Positions 54,812 through 64,000 of a stretch of DNA of 64,000 nt are shown piece after piece. A model generated the notes under the pieces. That model was not told the origin of the DNA. It searched no databases and worked only from the letters and a program-made list of their open reading frames with translations. The DNA comes from Siphonodentalium dalli (taxonomy: Eukaryota > Mollusca > Scaphopoda > Gadilida > Siphonodentaliidae): NCBI GenBank assembly GCA_032622095.1, contig CP136061.1, positions 215,358,373 to 215,422,372 on the forward strand, read 5' to 3'. The position numbers and the translations under genes are program-made. Position 1 is the stretch's first letter; each line of letters begins with the position of its first letter.

Positions 54812-56653
54812 TGTGTGAAAGTTCAATGTTTTGTATTTTCGGTGTGGACACTTAAATAACCGTTATAACTTTTAATATGATGACCATTTCTGCTTTATCT
54901 ACCCATAAATTGCAATTTTGCACTGGAGTGATGTTCGTCATTTGGAGATGTGTAAACTCCAGAAACTAATAAAGTCATCCGGTTAATTAATTTAATGTTA
55001 TCGTCATAAGATTTTGAGTCACAAATATTAGCTATCACTTGTTCCAAAAAAGGCGATCCTTGAGAAATCCCTTGCAACGAGAATGAAACAGGTGGCGAAT
55101 GTATCAGTCTCAGTTTTATTTCCATTCTCTAATAACTGGGATACAAATAGTCATTGCAAGATGTATAAAGCTCAATAAAGCTGATAAACACATCAAGCTT
55201 CGAGGCTAATCGAAAGTCTTTGAGTCAGAAATGATATTAACTATCACTTGATCCAATCAATCCTTGTCACAAATAAAAAGCAGGTGATGAAAAGTATCGG
55301 TTTGAGTTTCAATTCCATTCTCACAAAGCCTCTGGTTCTGATTGTCCTTCCGAAATTCATTAACAGGACACCGACGTTAATCGACTCCAAGGATGAGAAA
55401 ATAATTTCAGAATCCGAAAAATATATGCCTGAGGTTATTACACGACCATTGGCAAATTACCAATCAATGCTCCGTGAGAATATCTTTTGAAATAAAGTCC
55501 CGATCCATGAATAAGAAATTTGAACACATCCATTTCGGATATGTGTGATGAAGCCCGATTTGGTAACACATAGAGATAAACTCATTAACAATATGGCTTA
55601 ATTCCTGGTCTCTTATAATTCCTCATATTAAAATCCTGTTTTCTTGATAGCTTCCATATATGGATTCTATAGCGATGGTTACATCCTGTTTTTTCATGAC
55701 AAACTTAATGAATCGCGAGATCATTAGCTTGCCTTTGGATATTGTTCACTGAACCAGAGTTATATGAGTCACCTTGTTCATTATTATCCTAATTTACATC
55801 TCTCTGTGGGCTTAATACTCAGTTAATTAATAGCATGGAGCAATAAAACCATCTGTGGATTATTTTCCGTTACTGACTATAGTTGACTATGTCCAGACTA
55901 AGTTCAACACCGGGATGCAATAACTGCCCACACATTAAATTTTCCATGCTTATATTTGATAATATAGCAAATTACTTCTGCAAAAAAGTTCTGTTTTCTG
56001 GCTTAAATCATGTACCAAAGAGTTGCAAATGTACTTTATTCCTATGAATTTCCCACCAAAGCATGGTAAATGTTCTTTTTGTTCATGTGAGTTTCCTATT
56101 AAAGCATGGAAAATGTATTTTGTTCTATGAGAATTTCCCACTAAAGAATGGAAAAAGTATTTTATTCCTTGTGAATATCCCACTAAATAATGGAAAATGA
56201 ACTTTCCTCCATGTGAGTTTTCCTCTATGGAACAATCATACCATGAGAGTCCTTGAACGAAGCAAATTCCAATAAACTATGCTATGTAACCAAAGCATCC
56301 AAACAGTTTCTAATCCAACTTTATATTGACCACAGCAGTATTCAAGTGCTCCCTGTCGCTACGTCAATAAAGTGGGTGCGGTGACAGCACGAGCGGCAGA
56401 TATATCTATCTGCCTTATGCACGATGAGCCAGTGGCGTCTGAGATGAAAATCGCAGATATCACTTCAGACTGCAGGATTCCAGGGTGAACACAATAGACT
56501 TTGAACTCCCGCGGGGAAGTGCTAGGCACATCTGTATACAGGTATGAGTGTATCGGTCCAATATCACAATATGAAATCTCCAATCCTAATCAGTGCTGTG
56601 TGGGCCGTGCCACAAGTGTCATTTATCAATTTGTATTTCCGGCTCTTATATAT
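54812..56653. other. DNA upstream of the receptor gene
   Basis: Two diverged direct copies of about 105 bp lie at 55010-55128 and 55213-55325 (shared TTTGAGTCA, CTATCACTTG, TTCCATTCTC). Positions 56350-56560 are relatively GC-rich and CpG-rich for this window, with an open minus-strand frame of 74 codons. That could be a 5' exon or promoter of the receptor, but no splice pair was established. A minisatellite lies at 56013-56230. Confidence 0.4.
56013..56230. repeat. Minisatellite, about 4-5 units of 46-48 bp
   Basis: Units share AAAGMATGGWAAATGT, then TTTT-rich text and GTGARTTTCC(C/T)A. The minus-strand open frame across it simply follows the repeat and is not called as a gene. Confidence 0.75.
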
Positions 56654-57106
56654 CAAGCCTGAGTTTAGTGTGCCTGTCATTTGCAGAATGAGGTCCCCAG
56701 AGGGTGAATTTAGTGACACTATCCCGCATAGCAGACTAGCATCACCAAATTCACCCTCTGGGGACCTCATCTGCTATGGGAGACATATAGACTCAGATTT
56801 AAGTTCCCAAATGGTGAATATTGTAATGTACACCCATTGGGAACCTCAATTTTGCATTTTGTCATCTGCCAATTTGGGGATATAGAGAAACTAAACGAAA
56901 AAAGAATTAGAATATATGTGAAGAAGTTTCAAAAAGAAATTTTATAAAAAAAAAAAACTTTACAGAGAAGATGATCGAGGCCAAAGCAGAATAAGTCCCT
57001 AGAGGTTGAATTTAGTGATGCTAGCCCACTATGCAGGATAGCGTCACTAAATTCACCCTCCAGGGACCTCATTCTGCAAATGGCAGGCACCTTATTCTCA
57101 GGCCTG
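56654..57106. mobile_element. Long-form family C element (453 bp)
   Basis: CAAGCCTGAGTTTAGTGTG to ACCTTATTCTCAGGCCTG. Both sub-palindromes and the GAGACATATAGACTCAG and CAATTTGGGGATATAG interior blocks are present. It is one of the best long-form copies together with 22381-22812. Confidence 0.75.
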
Positions 57107-57276
57107 TTAGATTTTGATATTTTAATACACTAACTCAAGTCATTCGCTATCTGTGGTTCACAAGTGGAGCATATGTACCCAGCATCCTTCAGCAAAAAAT
57201 AAATACTTGGGCTATCATAAGCCCCCTCCCTGATATTTCGGCCTGCCTGTGTCCATCCAAGATTGATTTATTTTTG

Positions 57277-57409
57277 TTAACACTTCCATGACTGGAGTTT
57301 CCTGAAATTTTGCGAAAACCTTGCGCCAATGCATTCTCTTATATATGCACGTCTCCCAAAGGGACACAGGATCTTTAATGCTGCACCAGCACAGTCATGA
57401 AAGGGTTAA
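57277..57409. mobile_element. TTAA-flanked MITE, CATGACTGG-type, internally deleted
   Basis: TTAACACTTCCATGACTGG to AGTCATGAAAGGGTTAA. Only the left half of one GCCAATGCATTCTC module remains. Otherwise it is like 525-757. Confidence 0.7.
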
Positions 57410-58144
57410 ATACTTGTGATCGTTCCACACGCATAGTCAAATATGGTTCTGTTCATGTTTCAATTAACTTAAAAAATGTCAGTGATGTCTGTACGATGGT
57501 AAAATCTTTTTTAAACACTTTTCAAATCAGCACACAAATTCCAAATACAGATAGATATGGAATATAACACTATATCACATGAAACCCCTATTATATCATT
57601 AAAAAGGCCATTACATATTTCCTTATCTCTCACTAGTGACAAATAGGGGCGTGCTTACCGCCAACTTGGCATCGCACCAACAAAATGACTTTACATTGAA
57701 CCAGGTGGATTAATAGTATTTTCGTAAAGCCGCACATGACAACAACACCAGACAATGCAAAATGATTGCTTTGTTCATTTCAGTAAAATTCTTGTCCAAC
57801 TTCGTTGCACTGACGAAAATGGACATAAAAACAAAGAGGCAAATTGGGGGACTATATTTTCCATTGTCAGCTCGAGCGCGCAATACTGTCATATACATAC
57901 GGTTGTGAAACGTCTCAGCGCTCAATGTATGTGTGCGTTTTTTAAGCTTCTGCTAAGGATTTTGATTCGTTAAAAAGGCATAAAGCTCCAGTTTTTTTCA
58001 TGTGATATACAAGATCTTCAGCTCGTTATGTTGAGATATAAGATTTTATGATTTTATCGTTTGATAAATTTGATTAATAACTCATCTACGACTTGTTATG
58101 AATCAATTTATCGACCTCTTTTCATAAAATCTTATATCCCAACA
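57410..58144. other. Unassigned DNA with an inverted repeat
   Basis: Minus-strand text near 57714-57780 could encode a short signal-peptide-like MNKAIILHCLVLLSCAAL, but a stop follows after four codons. A GTAAGC donor-like site lies at about 57655. No gene is called. ATGTTGAGATATAAGATTTT at 58028 pairs with its complement ending at about 58147, just before the next MITE. Confidence 0.4.
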
Positions 58145-58285
58145 TACAATGTCCTAAATAATTGATTCCTTAACCACAGCAAAATTATGGGTAATTTTTC
58201 AGGATTTAGTTGGAAATATGGTTTGTTGCCATTCATCGGAAAGCTCTCAGTGGTTAAGGAGTCGATTATTTAGGTCATTACTGTA
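58145..58285. mobile_element. Family B MITE, right arm shortened
   Basis: Left ATGTCCTAAATAATTGATTC (end decayed), right TAGGTCATTACTGTA. Its structure resembles 34657-34803. Confidence 0.7.
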
Positions 58286-58582
58286 CCTTGTTGTAGATCC
58301 TCTATATTATAGTTTTTATACAAATTGGCTTTTACCTGCGTAACAGTGTTGCATGTATAACTTCTTCATGTTAGGCATGTAGAGAACCATTTTAAGACAA
58401 TAGAAATATACTTTGATAATATTTATTTACAGCTAATATTACACTTTACTGACATTTGGGACTAAAATAGGGTACAGAGGGGGATGTAAAAATGTAGCAA
58501 ATATTTTATTTGGCCTTATAATGGTATTAAAAATGGGCTCTGGTATTGCATAATACTAATATTGGGTCACAGAAAGATGATA
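58286..58582. other. Unassigned DNA
   Basis: No recognised feature. Confidence 0.35.
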
Positions 58583-58675
58583 TTAACCCTTTGAGTGCCA
58601 GGGGCCGATCTCATTGGCCCTAAACCTACAAAATAATTCTGTTAAAGAATATAAGAATAAATTATTAAAATTGTA

Positions 58676-58713
<38 letters not shown>

Positions 58714-58839
58714 TTGTTAGGCCAATGCATTCTCTTATATATGCGAGGCGACCTATGGTCGACTCGCATATATAAGAGAATGCATTGGCACAGGGTATAT
58801 GGGTTGATACAAAAATCGACCTGGCACTCAAAGGGTTAA
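58583..58839 (-). mobile_element. TTAA-flanked MITE, family D, with a long poly-A interior
   Basis: Intact ends. A run of about 33 A (58678-58710) precedes the GCCAATGCATTCTC module (about 58718-58798). It is nearly the same as 48697-48947. Confidence 0.85.
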
Positions 58840-60324
58840 GAGAGTACATGTATGACTTATGACTAATTTATGACAGTCTATTTCTCCATGATAGTCAAAA
58901 TGACTTCTCTCAATTTAAATTCTCTGTGCTGGTACCTGCCTCACCCCTAGTAGTCGGGGAGCCAATAAGGTCCACCTGCACCCCCCCGATGATTACAAAT
59001 AACCTTATTTTTATTGTTCCCTATGGTATCCAGATAAAGAATCCGAAATTCTCCGAAAAATAAAGGTGGCCCTACTAGGTGCTAGAGCCATTTGAATCCA
59101 AGATGGCCGCCATTTCCTCTAATTCCGACCAGCTGTATTTAATCGTTGTAATAGATCGGCTGTTAGCAAAAGACACAGACAAAATATATGCCATTTGTTG
59201 GTATGATGTCCTTCTTCAAAATGACGGCATAAAATTTCGAAAAACATTCAAAATGGCCGCCGAAAAATGACGTCATCTGCACGAAAATAGGAAATTTAAT
59301 TAATATTTCACCATATCTTCCATTTTTCTTCACATTAATCATTAGTAAATGGCAATGTTTTTGAGACAGTCATCAAGCGTGATATTATAGCGTCATTTTA
59401 AGACATTTGCCATTGACGAGGGTTCCGTAATAGATACAGAAAGAGGATTTGAAAAAGAGGGGTAAAATTTTCGATTTTTTGCAAGACGATTTTGATAGTC
59501 ATTTTATCGACAAACCACACAGGCTGTTAATAGAATGTCAAACAACTATGTGCTTTATTTTATTGGACGGATGTTTTACTTCAATGGGAATGAAATTGGT
59601 GTAGAAAATTTCCAAAATGGCCGCCGAAAATATGAAAAATGGTAAATATTGCCCCAGGGTGTCCTGCAATGGCTTACAAGTTGTGGTTAATATATAAAAT
59701 TGGCTAATCTGTATTATATACATTGCATACTAACATGTCTGATGCACCATGGATCATTGTTTCTATTGTCACCACCAGAAATATTGGATTTTTCTCTCAC
59801 AAACTTGACATAAATTTCGACAAAAATTCACTTTTCAGGGTTGGACAATTGTTTTAAGTAAAATGCAACTATCATTGGTATCAAAGGTATTTATTGTATT
59901 GGTCTATCTTAAATGTGTCACACTACGGTGTTTATAGACCAAATTGCTCAAGATGGCTTCCAAAATGGCAACCAAATTTGTAAAAAGTTAATTTTTTACA
60001 TATATCCCGAACATTATTCTCTGCGTTATCCGACAAGGTAGTAAATTGTGACTCACTTGGTTATTGTACGTGTTAGTTAATTAACTGACAACTACGTTCT
60101 ATTATGTTTGTCCCAGTTCCGTATGGGGCATGACAAATTCATTTTAAAGTTGCAGTATGGAATTTTGCGGAGAACCTCTTTTGTGTTTCTTGCCATATTA
60201 TTGAAAGGAAATGGGCAGAACTTTGAAACGGAACTGAGATGAACCATAATATGTGGCTATTCTGGTCCATTATGATAAAACATATCAACTGGATACACGG
60301 TGGATGCCAAGATGGTAGCCAGGG

Positions 60325-61225
60325 AGTTACTATATGGTCATAGATGAGGTGAATAGGTATACAGGGAGTTATTGTATGGTCAACGGTGAGATGAGTACAT
60401 GTATGTATACAATTAGTGACTGTATGATCATAAATGTAATGAATAGCTATACAGGGAGTGACTAAATGGTCATGTGTCAGGTGTATGAGTATACCCGGTG
60501 TTCCTGCTTGGTGACGTGTAGGTCATGTGTAGGTTATACGGGTATACACATGTGTTGCTATATGGTCATGGGCGAGGGGTATGTGTATATAGCGAGCGGC
60601 TATATGGCCATGGATGATGTGCATATGCATACATGGAGTGAATATATACTGACATGGCTGGGGAGTATTAGTATATCTTGAGTGGCTATTCTGCTATCGT
60701 GTGACAAATAGGGATACGGGGAGTGACATGGCCAAGGGTGAGGTGAATATATATACAATGATTGACCATGATCATGTACGAATGTTTTGAATAGGTACAC
60801 ACGGTGTGATTATATGGCCATAGGTCAGATGAAGGAGTATACCAGGTGCCATGGGTGAGGGTATGTGTATGAAGCGAGTGGCTATATGACCATTGGTGAG
60901 GTGGATATGTATACCCGGGGTGACTCTATGGTCATTGTTGTGGTGTTGATGTATATATTGAATGTCTATTTGACCATGTGTGTGTGGAGAATAGGTATAC
61001 ATGGGATGACCGTATGGCCAATAGTGAGGTGAATGGGTATACAAGGAGTGACTCTATGGTTATGGGTCATGTTTAGGATTATACCCGGTGTGACTGCATT
61101 GTGACTCATGGCTGTATGGCCATCCATGGTCATGGGTCAGGTGTACGTTTATACAGTTGGTCACTATATTGTTATGTCTGTAGTGTTTATGTATATATGG
61201 AATGACTGTGTGGTAATGGGTGGCT
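60325..61225 (+). repeat. Minisatellite, left inner arm of giant foldback 2
   Basis: About 22 degenerate units of roughly 40 bp follow the pattern GTGACTATATGGTCATGGGT, GAGGTGAATAGGTATACAGG. GTATAC and TATATGG boxes recur in most units. Confidence 0.8.
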
Positions 61226-61235
61226 ATCGCTTTTC

Positions 61236-61327
61236 ACGTTTAAAGTTCCCCCATGTACACAAACACTATCATGGTGGAGAACTCTTTGATATGACCTCTC
61301 TATTGATTAACATATCCTTGCGTTATT
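61236..61327. other. Loop of giant foldback 2
   Basis: About 90 bp of unpaired sequence between GGGTGGCTATCGCTTT (61219) and its complement GAAAGCGATAGCCACCC (61331). It contains TTCCCCCATGTACACAAAC and GAACTCTTTGATATGACC. Confidence 0.75.
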
Positions 61328-61344
61328 GTGGAAAGCGATAGCCA

Positions 61345-62835
61345 CCCAAATTACACATGTACAACCCACCATGACCTCATATGTACATAAACACCACACA
61401 AATGACAATATAGTCACCCACTCTATACACATACACCTGACCATACAGCCATATTTGGTTATACTGGTACATGCCACAAATGACGATACAGCCATGAGTC
61501 ACCATGCATGAACACCAGGTATACTCCTACACCTGACCATATAGTCACTATGTGTATACATATTCACCACATTCACGATCATAAAGTCACTCATTGTATA
61601 CCTATTCACCTCACCGTGGACCATACAGCCACTACATGTATATCTATTCGCCATACCCATGACCATAGAGTCAATCCAGATATACATATACACCTCATCA
61701 ATGGTGAGCCCTTCCAAATATACCAATACCCGCACACACGACCACTCATAAGTTTAATACTTGCATATACACCTCGCACATATGACAATTCAGCAACTCA
61801 ATGTATACTTATACACGCCATCCATGATCATTCATCTACACCCTATACACCACCGATGATAATACACCCACAACATATATCAATATACGACCCACCCGTT
61901 ACCAAAAGGGCACTCCCTATATAGCCACAGGTATGCATATAACTTCAATCTTGACCGTACAGGCATACCAGGTGCACCTATACACATTACCCATAACCAT
62001 AAAATCACTCCCTATTTATCTACGCACTCCATCCATGATCATACAGACAGCACAAATATACATATACACCCACATGTCACAATACAGCCACACACGGTAC
62101 ACATATACATCCCACCACGACATTACAGTCACTCCATATATACATAAACAACTCACAGATGACCATGTAGCTACTCTCGTTATATCTATACACCACAGCA
62201 ATGCCCATACGGTCACAACGACCACACACAACAATACACCGTACAGTCACTACATGTATACCGATTCACCTCACACATGCCCATACAGCCACTCCTTATA
62301 TTCCTATGCATCTCACCATGGACACCCCACTCATAACCATATAGTCACTCCTTGTATACATATTCACACCATTCATGCCCATACAGTAACTCCCTGTATA
62401 TATATTCACCTCACCCTTGGCCATGTCACTCCCCGTATCCCTATTGTCACACCATAGCAGAATAGCCACTCAAGATATACTAATACTCCCCAGCCATGTC
62501 AGTATATTCACTCCATGTATGCATATGCACATCATCCATGCCCATATAGCCGCTCGCTATATACACATACCCCTCGCCCATGACCATATGCAACACATGT
62601 GTATACCCGTATAACCTACACATGACCATACCGCCACATCACCAAGCAGGAACACCGGGTATACTCATACACCTGACACATGACCATTTAGTCACTCCCT
62701 GTATAGCTATTCATTACATTTATGATCATACAGTCACTAATTGTATACATACATGTACTCATCTCACCGTTGACCATACAATAACTCCCTGTATACCTAT
62801 TCACCTCACCTATGATCATATAGTAAGTCCCTGGC
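61345..62835 (-). repeat. Minisatellite, right inner arm of giant foldback 2
   Basis: This is the same unit as the left inner arm on the opposite strand, but about 600 bp longer, so it has gained units or the left arm has lost them. The outermost part (62440-62835) matches 60325-60720 closely. On the plus strand the repeat gives long His/Thr/Ile-rich open frames (61508-61924, 61933-62457, 62580-63014), which I treat as repeat artefacts. Confidence 0.8.
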
Positions 62836-64000
62836 TACCATCTTGGCATCCACCCTGTATCCAGTTGATATGTTTTATCATAATGGACCAGAATAGCCAC
62901 ATATTATGGTTCATCTCAGTTCCGTTTCAAAGTTCTGCCCATTTCCTTTCAATAATATGGCAAGAAACACAAAAGAGGTTCTCCGCAAAATTCCATACTG
63001 CAACTTTAAAATGAATTTGTCATGCCCCATACGGAACTGGGACAAACATAATAGAACGTAGTTGTCAGTTAATTAACTAACACGTACAATAACCAAGTCA
63101 GTCACAATTTACTACCTTGTCGGATAACGCAGAGAATAATGTTCGGGATATATGTAAAAAATTAACTTTTTAAAATTTGGTTGCCATTTTGGAAGCCATC
63201 TTGAGCAATTTGGTCTATAAACACCGTAGTGTGACACATTTAAGATAGACCAATACAATAAATACCTTTGATACCAATGATAGTTGCATTTTACTTAAAA
63301 CAATTGTCCAACCCTGAAAAGTGAATTTTTGCCGAAATTTATGTCAAGTTTGTGAGAGAAAAATCCAATATTTCTGGTGATGTCAGTGGTGACAATAGAA
63401 ACAATGATCCATGGTGCATCAGACATGTTAGTATGCAATGTATATAATACAGATTAGCCAATTTTATATATTAACCACAACTTGTAAGCCATTGCAGGAC
63501 ACCCTGGGGCAATATTTACCATTTTTCATATTTTCGGCAGCCATTTTGGAAATTTTCTACACCAATTTCATTCCCATTGAAGTAAAACATCCGTCCAATA
63601 AAATAAAGCACATAGTTGTTGACATTCTATTAACAGCCTGTGTGGTTTGTCGATAAAATGACTATCAAAATCGTCTTGCAAAAAATCGAAAATTTTACCC
63701 CTCTTTTTCAAATCCTCTTTCTGTATCTATTACGGAACCCTCGTCAATGGCAAATGTCTTAAAATGACGCTATAATATCACGCTTGATGACTGTCTCAAA
63801 AACATTGCCATTTACTAATGATTAATGTGATGAAAAATGGAAGATATGGTGAAATATTAATTAAATTTCCTATTTTCGTGCAGATGACGTCATTTTTCGG
63901 CGGCCATTTTGAATTGTTTTCGAATTTTTTTGCCGTCATTTTGAAGAAGGACATCATACCAACAAATGGCATATATTTTGTCTGTGTCTTTTGCTAATAA

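Larger units (their letters stand above)
58950..64000. mobile_element. Giant foldback element 2, right end beyond the window
   Basis: The sequence from about 59161 to 61235 is inverted at 61325-64000. The window's last bases (complement TTATTAGCAAAAGACACAGA) pair with 59163 onward, so the right arm continues past the edge. The left end has TAGTCGGGGAG ... GGTCCACCTGCACCCCCCC. This echoes the end of giant foldback 1 (TAGTCCAGGAG ... GGTCGACCTCTGCACCCCCCC), and I place the boundary there. Outer arms (to about 60330 and from about 62830) are nearly identical. The inner part is a diverged minisatellite. AAGATGGCCGCC-like motifs occur at 59100, 59250, 59615, 59953 and 60308 and their mirrors. Confidence 0.75.

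Noticed and set aside
54812-54826. Longer N-terminus of the receptor starting five codons upstream
   Set aside because: The upstream codon is TTG, not ATG. The first ATG in frame is at 54811.
57714-57780. Signal-peptide-like MNKAIILHCLVLLSCAAL on the minus strand
   Set aside because: A stop follows after four more codons and no splice donor lies within the frame, so a secreted product is unsupported.
61508-63014. Three long plus-strand His/Thr/Ile-rich open frames that look like a metal-binding repeat protein
   Set aside because: They follow the phase of the roughly 40-bp minisatellite within an inverted repeat, have no recognised domain, and mirror-image frames occur on the other arm. The composition is that of the repeat.
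1-64000. tRNA, rRNA or snRNA genes
   Set aside because: No GGTTCGAAT-type B-box with a matching A-box, and no rRNA-like conserved blocks were seen on either strand.

Overview
This window looks like a repeat-dominated stretch of an animal genome, most likely a marine bivalve or a related mollusc. That placement is an inference. It rests on intron-type splice signals, a rhodopsin-like receptor gene, AT-rich unique DNA, dense MITEs, and dispersed repeats containing phrases such as GGGCCATAACTC and (GACG)n that I associate with bivalve genomes. There are no operons, ribosome-binding sites, rRNAs or tRNAs, and nothing looks bacterial or viral.

Only two pieces look like host genes. One is an intact single-exon 7TM receptor of 458 residues on the minus strand (53435-54811). 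It has an unusual DCC in place of DRY and a degenerate NPxxY. The other is a 99-bp internal exon on the minus strand (14185-14283) encoding a perfect CCCH zinc finger with consensus splice sites. A decayed endonuclease fragment of a retroelement or Helitron lies at 19650-19976.

The rest is mobile and repeated DNA. (1) Two giant foldback structures of about 5 kb occupy 5645-10703 and 58950 to beyond the right edge. Their ends resemble each other, both are more similar in the outer than the inner arms, and both are rich in AAGATGGCGGCC-type motifs. (2) Several families of small palindromic elements fill the space between. Family B is TA-flanked (CAGTAATGCCCTAA ends). Family C is hAT-like with 8-bp target duplications (CAAGCCT ends). 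There are several TTAA-flanked piggyBac-like families (TTAACCCTTT ends), and a family with GTGACCCGCC ends and a 4-bp ATTT/AAAT duplication. A near-identical hairpin module of about 80 nt is shared inside several of these otherwise different families. (3) Larger non-autonomous DNA transposons: pogo/Tigger-like at 1661-2848, hAT-like at 35001-35883 and 47067-47904. (4) Two long satellite-like arrays: a monomer of about 175 bp with G-runs and C-runs (28068-30866), and a monomer of about 163 bp with a 1145-bp higher-order period (37254-40490).

Layout: 1-5.6 kb mixed MITEs and a pogo-like element; 5.6-10.7 kb giant foldback 1; 10.7-28 kb MITE-dense DNA with the CCCH exon and endonuclease relic; 28-31 kb array 1; 31-37 kb MITEs and a hAT-like element; 37-40.6 kb array 2; 40.6-53.3 kb MITEs and a second hAT-like element; 53.3-54.8 kb receptor gene; 54.8-58.9 kb its upstream DNA plus MITEs; 58.95-64 kb giant foldback 2. 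All identities quoted are by-eye estimates.
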